Shown one piece after another: positions 35,386 to 44,069 of a DNA stretch of 64,000 nucleotides; positions within the stretch are counted from its first letter, which is position 1; every line of letters begins with the position of its first letter. The stretch spans positions 1,674,001 to 1,738,000 of the forward strand of contig NZ_CP113949.1 of the NCBI RefSeq assembly GCF_026810445.1, in the 5' to 3' direction. The notes beneath the pieces were generated by a model. That model had not been told where the DNA came from and did not search any database. It worked only from the letters and a program-made list of their open reading frames with translations. The position numbers and the translations under genes are program-made. The DNA is from Pseudomonas sp. BSw22131 (lineage in GTDB: Bacteria > Pseudomonadota > Gammaproteobacteria > Pseudomonadales > Pseudomonadaceae).

Positions 35386-38300
35386 CTATGTGGCCTGGTA
35401 GGAGAGCTTCCCGCGTACAAGGCTTTGTATGGCGCTGCTATCGCCACCGCCCGAGGTACTGGGCCACGTCACCACCCTGCCGTCGGACGTGAGTGCCACA
35501 AAGCATTGGCTATTGGCATAGACCGCCTGCACATCGCGCAGCTCGGTAACCACGGTGCTGGTATCGCCGCCGAGTTTCGCATCGCCCCAGGCAACCACAG
35601 TCCCGTTGCGACGCAGCGCGGCGAAAGCCATGCCGCTGCCGACAACCTGAACGATATCGTCAAGCGAGGCGATGTCCTGAGGGATGATCCCGCCATGAGT
35701 GGCCAGCCCCCACGCAACTACGTGACCATTACCGCGACGGGCCGCGAATGCTAGCCAGGTGGAACTGACCTCGATGATATCGGTCAGCGACTTGATGTCT
35801 TCAGGCACAACGCCGCCATACGTCGCGTCACCCCACGCCCTCACTTGCCCGTTTTTCGTGATCAAGGAAAACGCAAATGTGGTGCTGCATCCCAGTTCGG
35901 CAATATTGGTCAACGCGGCGATGACGGGAGGCACTGTCCCACCGTTTGCAGCGGTGCCCCAGGCAACGACGCGGCCGTTGCTGCGCATGGCAGCGAAGGC
36001 TGCGGAATTACCGGAAACCTCGATGATGTCGGTCAGGCTCGCAATATCATCAGGCACAGTGCCGCCCTCTGTAGCGACTCCCCACGCTACGACCTGACCG
36101 TTGTTTCGGATCGCGGCAAATGCGAGACGACCCCCGACAATTTGGGAGATGTCGGTCAGCGCGGATATCTCCGCAGGTACGGTCCCGCCCGCACCAGCAA
36201 GGCCCCACGCGACCAGATTTCCGGCCGTTTTTATCCCGGCAAATGCCACACTGTTGCTGGCAATATGAATGAAGTCCGCAGCAGAAGTGCCGGGCTTAGG
36301 TACAGCGAGGCTGCCGCCCTCAGCGGCATTGCCCCAGACCACGACATAACCGTTCAGGCGTCGAGCGGCGTAAGCGCTGCGGGTGCAGCTGACTTCGACG
36401 ATGTCGTCCATGGCGATGATCGATGAAGGAATCTGTGCTCCATATGCAGCGTTGCCCCAGCCGATCACGTCACCGGTGTCTAGATGGGCAACCAGGGCCC
36501 CTTGATTGGTGACGCTATCACCGCTTCCGACAACATTGTTCGGGTTAAGGGCTGCCATGTCATCGCTGGTGCGAATACGCAAGACCCGGTCCGGGTGTTT
36601 GTCACGGAAGCTGGTGCCCTGAGTCCAGCTCGCGCCATCGCCTTCGTATTGCCATTGTGGCGAGAGCGCAGCGCCGGTCGTGGCGTTGAAGGCACTGATA
36701 CGCCGCGGTGTCGCCGAGGCCCGGTAACTGGCGCGATTGAATCGCGCGCCCATGATGTTCAGCTTGCCTGCGCCGATATCAATCTTGACGTCATAGACAG
36801 CGTCGGGTGATGGGCCTTCAGTGGCCCCGCTTGCCCGCTTCACCGTGTAATTCAAGGTCACGCTGTATCCAGCGTTGGCCGCAACCGTTGCATAGGCGAC
36901 GTCGAATGTCATCACGCCGGCAGCGGTGGCCTGCTGGACAAACGATACGCTGCTGTTACCCGATTGGCCCATCCAGGTGAGGGTGACTTCATCCCTCACG
37001 GCAAGCTGCGCGCCAATGCCGATGGTCACATGAGCGCCGTTGAGCACGTTATTGGGGTCCAGCTTCGAGCCGACCGCTTCCACGATGCTCGGCGCAGACA
37101 ACGGCAGAGCGGTGGAGCCCTGCACGCTGAACGTCAGGAGCAGTGAAGGTTTTTCGTCGCCTTGCATTGGGATCACGGTGTAACTCACCGTGACGTTGCC
37201 ATCCACGCTTTTGCGAACCTCTGCGAGCGTCACAGAAAAGCTCACATCTTTCCCGACCGCAGCGCCCGTGATGTTCTTGTTGGCTGTATAGGCCGGTGTG
37301 CCCTTATCGTCTTTCCAGTTAATCGTGACGACGTCACCCGATTCCATGCCCTCCCAGTGCGGGACGACGATCTGCGCTCCGGAGGGGACTTCCTCAATCT
37401 CAAGGATGCCGTCCTCACTGCCTGGCACAGAGGGAGCGACCAGCAGAGGCTGTTGCCCGGCACCCACCGTGAACCCCATCACCTCGGAGTCGCTGCGGCG
37501 TCCGCTCGCACGAATCACCCAGTACGAGGCCTCAACGGTGCCGCCGTCGTTGGCCGAAATGTCATCTGGATACAGGTCGAACACGACGGGTTTGTTCAGG
37601 GTAAACGAGGTGATTTTCAGCGAGTCCTCCACATCGCCGTTGACGCTGCCACGCCACAGGTAATGCACGTCATCGCCTATGGCCATGTCAGGATAAATCC
37701 GCACGGTAAGGGTTGTTGCGCCGTAGGCGGGATCTATCGCCTCATTCACCACGCCTGCAACTACTGGGGCTGGCAGCTCGGCACGGGCCTCGCCCACTTT
37801 CAGCAGCGTGGCGCGGGCGGATTCGCGGTTGACGATCGTGCCGTCTACGTCTTTGGCCAATATGAAATACAACCCGAGTGTGCCGCCCTCGATGGCTTTG
37901 AGGTGCGTACCCGGTACGGTGAAATTGATCGGAGCCTTGGCGGTGGCCTCCCGGCTGGTGATGTTATGCGGGTTCAATTCCGGGTCGTAGATGGTGAGGT
38001 CAGGCCGGGTGCCGACCCATTTCAGAATCAGTTGGTCCCCCGCCGCCATGCTGTCATCCCACGGGATCTGCACAACGGTGCTTGGGAGGGCTGGATCGAT
38101 CGCGCCTTGCGCGGCATCAAGCGCAACTGGCGCGGCCATACGCACGGCCTCACCGACCACACTGATGAAGGCCCCTCTGGACTTCGACTCGGTGCTGTCC
38201 AGATGGATCAAGCGATAGGAGAACACCGCCTGGGTTTGAGCCAGTTGCCGGACGACGGCGTTAGGTATTTCCGCCTCGAAGACATGCGGCAGGCGGTCGA

Positions 38301-39393
38301 TCGTAATCTCCGCCGCTTCATAGCTGACCGGATCGCCTTCGGCTGTAGTGCCCGTCAACTTCACCAGGATCTTGTCGCCCATGACAAAGTCGGCCCTGAG
38401 CGCCCCAAGGCGCGAGAACGTCTCTTTGCCCATCGACGCTTGCAATCGTGCAGCCTGTTCCGGCGTCAACGACTGACTGAGTTGCTCCAGCATCGCGCGA
38501 GTCGTGGCCGCTACGATCTGTACCGTCACTGGGCCGCCCGCCAGCGTGTCCAGGTCCAGGACGTTGCTGAGTGCTTCCTTGACGAACGGAGAGCCCAGCC
38601 GCGAGTTGCCGGTGTCAACCACAATACGGATCTCGGCGGCCCAGTCTTCGGACCGGTTATCCACCATGTCGTAGACCTCAAACGTCACGGCCAGGCCGTT
38701 TGCGCCTGAGTCTCCTCCCGCAAGAATCACCGCTTTATCGACCGTGATCTCGACCGATTGGTCCACTTCCCCAGCGGTCACTTTGTGGTGCACAAACTCC
38801 CCGCCCCAGGAGAGCTTGATATCGTCCCCTGCGGCCATGTAAGGATAAGGCTCAATGGTGACCGGCACGCCTGCCTCGGCGTCCGTGTCATCTACACCAT
38901 CGTTGATAATCTGCTGAGGCAGCGTCAGTTTCAGCGCTGAATGACCAGGGGCTTCACCGTTCTGATCCTGCCCGCCGGGGCGATCGAGTTTGACCAGTAC
39001 ATCGGTTCCAGCGGAGATTTCGGCGCTCTGGCTCAAACGCGTCACGCGGTACTGCAGGGTGTGATTGCCGGAGGTGAGGCGCTCGGACTCGATAAAGGCG
39101 GTCACCCGCAGTCCGACCTCCGCCGCCTCGATGAACTCTGTCGTGACCACCTTGTTATCGAGCAACACCACTACACTGTCGCCCTGGCCCATGGCTGACC
39201 ATGCCGGAATGTACAGCTGCAAGCCATTCTGCGGAAAGTTGTCCAGTGCGGCGCCGTGGTTGATGCCCCATAACGTCTTGCCTGGCTCAGCCGGTGGCTC
39301 GGGGAGAGGGCCCACGGCACCGGGTATTTCCAGGTCGAGGAGTGAGTTGGGGCCAATGGAGCGGTGAGACGAGTCTTGCGGGGATGAGGTCAT
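35386..39393 (-). CDS. Giant modular protein D: beta modules plus RCC1-like propeller
   Basis: A 1335-residue protein. The N-terminal half matches protein C: VKLDRPGGQDQNGEAPGHSA here against VKLDRPAGKDKDPHLPGHSE in C, then INDGVDDTDAEAGVPVTIEPYP against IDNGVDAQWAKDGIPVTIATYP with the same spacing, then KAVILAGGD against QAAILAAGD. Five modules open with motifs like ELPAPVVAGVVNEAIDP. From about residue 973 to the end, nine repeats of about 45 residues of the type GQVVAWGVATEGGTVPDDIA form an RCC1-like beta-propeller in place of the Ig repeats of C. No export signal is seen. AGGAGT precedes ATG 39393. The role is unknown; RCC1-like repeats in bacteria are usually in surface or toxin-like proteins. 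Confidence 0.78.
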   Translation of the reverse strand: MTSSPQDSSHRSIGPNSLLDLEIPGAVGPLPEPPAEPGKTLWGINHGAALDNFPQNGLQLYIPAWSAMGQGDSVVVLLDNKVVTTEFIEAAEVGLRVTAFIESERLTSGNHTLQYRVTRLSQSAEISAGTDVLVKLDRPGGQDQNGEAPGHSALKLTLPQQIINDGVDDTDAEAGVPVTIEPYPYMAAGDDIKLSWGGEFVHHKVTAGEVDQSVEITVDKAVILAGGDSGANGLAVTFEVYDMVDNRSEDWAAEIRIVVDTGNSRLGSPFVKEALSNVLDLDTLAGGPVTVQIVAATTRAMLEQLSQSLTPEQAARLQASMGKETFSRLGALRADFVMGDKILVKLTGTTAEGDPVSYEAAEITIDRLPHVFEAEIPNAVVRQLAQTQAVFSYRLIHLDSTESKSRGAFISVVGEAVRMAAPVALDAAQGAIDPALPSTVVQIPWDDSMAAGDQLILKWVGTRPDLTIYDPELNPHNITSREATAKAPINFTVPGTHLKAIEGGTLGLYFILAKDVDGTIVNRESARATLLKVGEARAELPAPVVAGVVNEAIDPAYGATTLTVRIYPDMAIGDDVHYLWRGSVNGDVEDSLKITSFTLNKPVVFDLYPDDISANDGGTVEASYWVIRASGRRSDSEVMGFTVGAGQQPLLVAPSVPGSEDGILEIEEVPSGAQIVVPHWEGMESGDVVTINWKDDKGTPAYTANKNITGAAVGKDVSFSVTLAEVRKSVDGNVTVSYTVIPMQGDEKPSLLLTFSVQGSTALPLSAPSIVEAVGSKLDPNNVLNGAHVTIGIGAQLAVRDEVTLTWMGQSGNSSVSFVQQATAAGVMTFDVAYATVAANAGYSVTLNYTVKRASGATEGPSPDAVYDVKIDIGAGKLNIMGARFNRASYRASATPRRISAFNATTGAALSPQWQYEGDGASWTQGTSFRDKHPDRVLRIRTSDDMAALNPNNVVGSGDSVTNQGALVAHLDTGDVIGWGNAAYGAQIPSSIIAMDDIVEVSCTRSAYAARRLNGYVVVWGNAAEGGSLAVPKPGTSAADFIHIASNSVAFAGIKTAGNLVAWGLAGAGGTVPAEISALTDISQIVGGRLAFAAIRNNGQVVAWGVATEGGTVPDDIASLTDIIEVSGNSAAFAAMRSNGRVVAWGTAANGGTVPPVIAALTNIAELGCSTTFAFSLITKNGQVRAWGDATYGGVVPEDIKSLTDIIEVSSTWLAFAARRGNGHVVAWGLATHGGIIPQDIASLDDIVQVVGSGMAFAALRRNGTVVAWGDAKLGGDTSTVVTELRDVQAVYANSQCFVALTSDGRVVTWPSTSGGGDSSAIQSLVRGKLSYQAT

Positions 39394-39454
39394 GGCGGTG
39401 ACTCCTGTCGATGGGTTCCAGGAGTCATTGAGCGCCGGATCGGGAGAATTGACT

Positions 39455-39474
39455 ACTGTCACAAATGACAGGTT
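39455..39474 (-). promoter_or_regulatory. Shared dyad, lux-box-like, upstream of giant gene D
   Basis: The minus strand reads ACCTGTCATTTGTGACAGTA, 61 bp upstream of the start of D. CT-N12-AG spacing is kept, and CTGTCA / TGACAG is a perfect palindrome. Confidence 0.62.
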
Positions 39475-39573
39475 TTGCTGCCTTTGGTCGGCTTTAAACT
39501 GAGGTGGAGCATGGCCTCGCGCGCCGACAAAGTCGGCTTTAAATAGCCGTCTGTTTCGCCGCTCAGCAGGGGG

Positions 39574-40227
39574 CTATTTCCAGCTGTGAATGGGCCAGCC
39601 AGCTGCTTGTGCCGCCTCGCGCAGCATGGGGTCAGGGTTCACCGCGTGGGGGAAATCCACCTTCTGCAGCAGCGGCAGATCATTGCGTGAGTCCGAATAG
39701 AAACTCGCACCCTCCAGGTTCTCGCCTTCCTGATCCAGCCATGCCATCAAGCGGGTGATCTTGCCTTCGCGGTAGGTGAGCACGCCGGTGGTCTTGCCGG
39801 TGTAAACGCCGTGGGCGACTTCCAGGTCGATGGCCAGCACTTCATCAACGCCGATGCGCTCGGCAATCGGCTTGACCAGGTGCACGCCCGATGCGGAGAT
39901 GATCAGAATGCGATCACCGGCCGCGCGGTGCTCGGCGATGGCCTTGGTGGCGTCACTGAAAATGATCGGCTCGATGTAATCCTCAACCCAGGGCCCCACC
40001 AGAAAATCCACTTCCTCCGGCGTGCGCCCGACCATCGGGTCTAGGCTGAACGCCATGTAATCTTCCATGGCCAGCTCGCCCTTGCCGTAGGCGTCCATCA
40101 GGTCGTGGTCCTTCTTCATGAACCACTCGGGATCGACCCAGCCCAGCCGCCCCATCTGCTCGCTCCACAGACTGGAACAGTCGCCGTGTATCAGGGTTTC
40201 GTCCAGATCGAAAATTGCTAAAGCCAT
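39574..40227 (-). CDS. HAD-IB family phosphatase (SerB-like)
   Basis: A 217-residue cytosolic HAD hydrolase. Motif I is FDLDETL (residues 6-12) with the D-x-D-E-T form, motif II is the Ser of IISASG near residue 110, and motif IV is SDSRNDLPLL near residue 180. A helical cap lies between motifs I and II. The family hydrolyses small phosphoesters such as phosphoserine or histidinol phosphate; the substrate is unknown. It follows the ABC ATPase gene in the same direction after a REP pair, so it may join that organophosphate system. AGAGGAC precedes ATG 40227. Confidence 0.88.
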   Translation of the reverse strand: MALAIFDLDETLIHGDCSSLWSEQMGRLGWVDPEWFMKKDHDLMDAYGKGELAMEDYMAFSLDPMVGRTPEEVDFLVGPWVEDYIEPIIFSDATKAIAEHRAAGDRILIISASGVHLVKPIAERIGVDEVLAIDLEVAHGVYTGKTTGVLTYREGKITRLMAWLDQEGENLEGASFYSDSRNDLPLLQKVDFPHAVNPDPMLREAAQAAGWPIHSWK

Positions 40228-40265
40228 TAAAGCTGTCCTCTTTTTTGATACTTACGCAGTGCCCT

Positions 40266-40352
40266 TGTAGGAGCGCTTGCCCGCGAATGCGTTGGATCAA
40301 GCGGCATCTAAGGCGCTGACCCACCCCATTCGCGGGCAAGCGCGCTCCTACA
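40266..40352. repeat. REP inverted pair
   Basis: TGTAGGAGCG-CTTGCCCGCGAAT is mirrored by ATTCGCGGGCAAGCGCGCTCC. It lies between the ABC ATPase and HAD genes and may reduce read-through. Confidence 0.9.
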
Positions 40353-40367
40353 GGGTTGGCGTCGAGT

Positions 40368-41357
40368 TCATGCCACTTCACACAACGCCGACGCTTCAAT
40401 GTGCAGGGTGACGCGCTGGCCCTTCGGGTGCAAGTCGCTGGCCGAGCGGTTGAGCACGTCCACCACCAGTTCCACGCCTCGGGCTTCGACGCGATAGCGG
40501 ATCACGTTGCCCAGCAGGCTGTGGCTGCGCACTTCACCTTCCAGCGAGCCGGTCAGGCTCAGTTGAATGGCTTCCGGGCGAATCGCCACGCGGCTGTTGA
40601 TCGGGCGCTGCATCAGGCGGCTGGCGGCGTCCGCCTCCAGCAGGTTGTAGTTGCCGATGAAGCCGGCGGCGAACGCATCGACCGGCGCGGTGTAGAGGGT
40701 TTCAGCGTCGCCGCTTTGCACGATCCGGCCCTGATTCATCAGGAAAATCCGGTCAGACATGGTCAGCGCTTCTTCCTGATCGTGGGTCACGAAAATCGTC
40801 GTCAGACCCAGCTCCTGCTGAATCGCGCGGATCTGCTCGCGCAGGTGCTTGCGGATGCGCGCATCGAGTGCCGACAGCGGCTCGTCGAGCAACAACAGGC
40901 GAGGGCGCGTCACCAGCGAGCGCGCCAGTGCCACACGCTGGCACTGGCCGCCGGACAACTGATGCGGATAGCGCTTGGCGTAGTCGCCCAGTTCCACCAG
41001 CTTCAAGACCTCGGCCACGCGTTGCTGGCTTTCATCGGCGTTGACCTTCTGCATGCGCAGGCCGAAGGCAACGTTCTGCTCCACGTTCATGTTCGGGAAC
41101 AGCGCGTAACTCTGGAACACCATGCCGATGCCGCGCTTCTGTGGCGACACGGGAACCAGGTCCTTGCCATCCAGAAAGATGCGTCCGCTGGTGACCGATG
41201 TCAGGCCGGCGATGCAGCGCAGCAGGGTGGATTTGCCGCAGCCGGACGGGCCGAGCAGGGTGACGAATTCGCCTTTGTGGATCACGCAGTTGATATCGCT
41301 GAAGACGGCTGTGCTGGCGTAGTTCTTTTGCAGGTTTTCAACACTGACGAAGCTCAT
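40368..41357 (-). CDS. ABC importer ATP-binding protein
   Basis: A 329-residue ATPase. Walker A is GPSGCGKST (36-44), the signature LSGGQ is near residue 134, Walker B is LLLLDEP near 155, and a switch His follows in FVTHDQEE. The C-terminal 90 residues form a TOBE domain as in spermidine, iron and phosphonate importers (FbpC/PotA group). It would power uptake with the two permeases upstream. Its start is one base after the permease stop, so translation is coupled. It is the last gene of the transporter operon. Confidence 0.92.
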   Translation of the reverse strand: MSFVSVENLQKNYASTAVFSDINCVIHKGEFVTLLGPSGCGKSTLLRCIAGLTSVTSGRIFLDGKDLVPVSPQKRGIGMVFQSYALFPNMNVEQNVAFGLRMQKVNADESQQRVAEVLKLVELGDYAKRYPHQLSGGQCQRVALARSLVTRPRLLLLDEPLSALDARIRKHLREQIRAIQQELGLTTIFVTHDQEEALTMSDRIFLMNQGRIVQSGDAETLYTAPVDAFAAGFIGNYNLLEADAASRLMQRPINSRVAIRPEAIQLSLTGSLEGEVRSHSLLGNVIRYRVEARGVELVVDVLNRSASDLHPKGQRVTLHIEASALCEVA

Positions 41358-41358
41358 A

Positions 41359-42156
41359 TCAGTCGTTGTCCTTGTTCAGTCGGTTGGCGGCCCAGGTCAG
41401 CAGCAGCACGAAGAGGAAATAGGAGATCACCAGCGCGCTGTTGAAGTGGCCGCTGCTGTTGCGCATGTTGTTCAGGTAAACCTGCAAGGTCTCGTAACGG
41501 GTGCCGACCAGCAGATTGGCGAACACGAACTCGCCGAACAGGAACGAGAACGACAGCAGCAGGGCGATCATCAGGCCCTTGCGCAGGTTCGGCAGCACCA
41601 CCAGAAACGCGGCCTGAAAGGTATTGGCGCCAAGCAATTGAGCCGCGTCCATCAGGTCCACCAAATTGATCGCCTGCAGGTTGTTGGTGATCGCCCGGTA
41701 CATGAACGGCAACGCGACGGTGAAGTAACAGCCGATCAGAATCCACGGCGTCCCGACCATCGCCATCGGCCCCGAGCCATAGAGCTGCAACAGCCCGACC
41801 GAAGACACCACGGGCGGCACGGCGAAGGGCAGCAGGATCAGGATGTTCATCACGCTGTCGAGTTTCGGAAAGTGGTAATGCACAACGAACAGCAGCGGCA
41901 GTACCAGCACCACCGACAGAATCAGTGCGCCCACGCAGACCAGCAGTGATTGACCAAAAGCGATGAGAAAACGCGGATCACTCCACAGAGCCACGTACCA
42001 TTTGAACGTGAGACCGCTGGGCAGGATCGTCGCCGACCAACTGGTGGCGAGGGAATAGACGAACGTCCCGAGCAGCGGCGCCAGCAGAATCAGAAACAGG
42101 ATGTACACCACGATGCGGTGGTAGAGCCCGGCCGGGCCTTGTTCAGCGCGAGACAT
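41359..42156 (-). CDS. ABC importer permease 2 (BPD type)
   Basis: A 265-residue inner-membrane protein with about six helices. The binding-protein-dependent transport motif is near AITNNLQAINLVDLMDAAQL (EAA-loop-like, about residues 155-190). It starts 14 bases inside the end of the other permease gene and stops one base before the ATPase. It resembles PotC/FbpB-like subunits of the same importer class. Confidence 0.9.
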   Translation of the reverse strand: MSRAEQGPAGLYHRIVVYILFLILLAPLLGTFVYSLATSWSATILPSGLTFKWYVALWSDPRFLIAFGQSLLVCVGALILSVVLVLPLLFVVHYHFPKLDSVMNILILLPFAVPPVVSSVGLLQLYGSGPMAMVGTPWILIGCYFTVALPFMYRAITNNLQAINLVDLMDAAQLLGANTFQAAFLVVLPNLRKGLMIALLLSFSFLFGEFVFANLLVGTRYETLQVYLNNMRNSSGHFNSALVISYFLFVLLLTWAANRLNKDND

Positions 42157-42985
42157 GGTAGCTCCTCTTCAACAGCCATTGATGGACGACAGTCACCAGC
42201 GTCATCAGGCCAACCAGAATCATCGCCAGTGCACTGGCCATGTTCGGGTCCAGCGTGATGTCGCCGGCCACCATTGCCGCGATCCGGATGGGCAACACGT
42301 TGAAGTTGCCGGTGGTCAGCGCGTAGACCGTGGCGTAGGCGCCAAGGGCGTTGGCCAGCAGGATCACGAACGTGCCGAGCAGGGCAGGTGTCAGCACCGG
42401 CAGGCCGATGTGACGCCAGAAATCCCAGGTGCTGGCGCCCAGCAGCGACGCCGATTCGCGCCAGTCTTCACGCAGTGCGTCAAACGCCGGGTACAGCAGC
42501 AGCACGCCGAGCGGGATCTGGAAATAGGTGTAGAGAATGATCAGGCCGGTCTTGGAGTACAGGTTGAAGTCATCGATGATCCCGGCCTGTTTGAGAATCA
42601 GCGTCAGCGTGCCGTTGAAGCCCAGCAGAATGATGAAAGCAAAGGCCAGCGGCACGCCGGAGAAGTTACTGGTCATGTTGGCGAACGCGCTGACGAAGTC
42701 GCGCAGCCGCGAAGGCACTTTGCGCAGCGAGTAGCTGCCCAGAATAGCGATGAAGATACCGATCACGCTCGACCAGAAACTGATCTCCAGGCTGTACTGG
42801 ATCGCCTGACGATAGAAGCGCGAGTCGAACGCTTTGATGAAGTTTTCCAGGCCCCAGCCGGCGTCGGAATGCAGGCTGTTGATCGCGACCCAGGCCAGCG
42901 GTGCGATCTGGAAAATAATGAAGAATATGGCGAACGGCAGCAGGCACAGCAGCCCCAGCCACTTGCCCCGACTTTGTGAGTTCAC
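42143..42985 (-). CDS. ABC importer permease 1 (BPD type)
   Basis: A 280-residue permease with six predicted helices and an EAA-loop segment around ESASLLGASTWDFWRHIGLP. The GTG start at 42985 overlaps the stop of the phosphohydrolase gene as GTGA and has GGGAGA before it. The open frame runs further upstream to 43051, inside the other gene, and is not family-like. It pairs with permease 2 to form the transmembrane pathway. Confidence 0.9.
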   Translation of the reverse strand: MNSQSRGKWLGLLCLLPFAIFFIIFQIAPLAWVAINSLHSDAGWGLENFIKAFDSRFYRQAIQYSLEISFWSSVIGIFIAILGSYSLRKVPSRLRDFVSAFANMTSNFSGVPLAFAFIILLGFNGTLTLILKQAGIIDDFNLYSKTGLIILYTYFQIPLGVLLLYPAFDALREDWRESASLLGASTWDFWRHIGLPVLTPALLGTFVILLANALGAYATVYALTTGNFNVLPIRIAAMVAGDITLDPNMASALAMILVGLMTLVTVVHQWLLKRSYHVSR

Positions 42986-43788
42986 TTGAGCATCTCCCTG
43001 CAGACGGGCTTGTCGTGGGGCACACCGAGCAGTTCGCAGACGGTGCCGCACAGATCGGTTTGTTTGGGTTGAGCGTCGGGATTGAGGGTGAACGCGTCGC
43101 CCATCACGAACAGCGGCACCTCGCGTTCTTCCGGCAGGATGCCGTTGTGGGAGCGGTCGTTGTTCATGCCGTGATCGGCGGTCACCAGCACTTGATAACC
43201 GGCGTCGAGCCAGCGTTGCAGGTATTGGGCCAGGATGATGTCGGCCGTGCGCGCACTGTTGCGGTATTGCGGGGTGTCGAGGCCGTGCTTGTGCCCGGCG
43301 TCGTCGATGTTCATGGGGTGAACGAACAGAAAGTTTGGTTCATGGCGCACGCGCAGATGCTCGGCGTCATCGAACAGGTGGGAGTCGGGGTAGTGATCGA
43401 CGTAATAGAAGTGCCCGTGCTGAATCGGCAGTTCCGGGGCGTCGGTGTGGCGATCTCGCGCTGCGATGAACGGCGAACGGTTATACAACTCGCTGACCCA
43501 GTGATAGGCCGCAGCGGCGGTGGTCAGGCCTGCGTCTTTGGCGTAGTGAAACACGCTGCGCTGGGTGGACAGGCGTGACACCTGGTTGTGCACGATGCCG
43601 CTGTCGATGGGCGCAACGCCGGTCAGAATGCATTCGTACAGTGGGCGGGACAACGAAGGCAGCTCGCACTCGATTCTGTACAGCGCAGCGCGGCCAGCAT
43701 TGCTGTAGGCCAGCAGATGCCCCATCGCATGCTGGGCAACGCTGTAGCTCAAGCCGTCCAGCAGGATCAGGATGACGTTGTGTTTCAT
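42982..43788 (-). CDS. Alkaline phosphatase-superfamily phosphohydrolase
   Basis: A 268-residue protein of the nucleotide pyrophosphatase/phosphodiesterase branch. The N-terminal metal Asp is in VILILLDGLS (residue 11); later ligands fit HPMNIDDAGHKHG and TADHGMNND near residues 160 and 205. There is no signal peptide, so it acts in the cytosol. Being embedded between the binding protein and permease genes, it probably cleaves the imported phosphoester or phosphonate. GGAG precedes ATG 43788. The substrate is unknown. Confidence 0.85.
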   Translation of the reverse strand: MKHNVILILLDGLSYSVAQHAMGHLLAYSNAGRAALYRIECELPSLSRPLYECILTGVAPIDSGIVHNQVSRLSTQRSVFHYAKDAGLTTAAAAYHWVSELYNRSPFIAARDRHTDAPELPIQHGHFYYVDHYPDSHLFDDAEHLRVRHEPNFLFVHPMNIDDAGHKHGLDTPQYRNSARTADIILAQYLQRWLDAGYQVLVTADHGMNNDRSHNGILPEEREVPLFVMGDAFTLNPDAQPKQTDLCGTVCELLGVPHDKPVCREMLK

Positions 43789-43857
43789 GTGCCGCTCCGG
43801 GGTACTTGAATTCGATGTGCAAGCGAGGCCTGGCAGTGATCTGCTTTTGATTCTGGC

Positions 43858-43998
43858 CGCAGGCCGTGGGAGTCCAGCTTGCTGACGATCTGCCGCGAAG
43901 CGTTAGTAAGCCAGACACCCTGGCAGTGTCAGGTGTTTTGCATGTTCAGGTTAGGCTGCCGGTTCCCGGCAGATCGTCAGCAAGCTGAACTCCTGCGC
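43858..43998. repeat. BIME-like repeat with perfect 21-bp arms
   Basis: The 21 bases at 43875-43895 (beginning CAGCTTGCTGACGATC) recur as an exact reverse complement at 43967-43987. Outer bases (CGCAGG...GGAGT against ACTCCTGCG) extend the match with small gaps. It lies between the binding-protein gene and the phosphohydrolase gene and could fold into a long hairpin in the operon mRNA. Confidence 0.85.
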
Positions 43999-44037
43999 CC
44001 TCCGGGCAGAAGCGGAACTTCGGTGTTTCGCAAGAGT

Positions 44038-44060
44038 TGGCGCTTCATCCTTGAAGCGCC
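44038..44060 (-). terminator. Hairpin after the binding-protein gene
   Basis: A perfect 9-bp stem GGCGCTTCA / TGAAGCGCC encloses a 4-base loop, 10 bp past the stop of the binding-protein gene. With the 43858-43998 repeat it may partly terminate or protect the mRNA, giving more binding protein than permease. Confidence 0.55.
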
Positions 44061-44069
44061 AGCCGGGCA

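Noticed and set aside
37162..38709. A 515-codon open frame on the plus strand opposite protein D
   Set aside because: Same reasons: antisense to repeated modules, His/Arg-rich composition typical of shadow frames, no start signal.
23009..39474. The shared dyad as a syr-syp box (SalA/SyrF type)
   Set aside because: That box has TGTC and GACA about 12 bases apart; here the gap is 6 bases.
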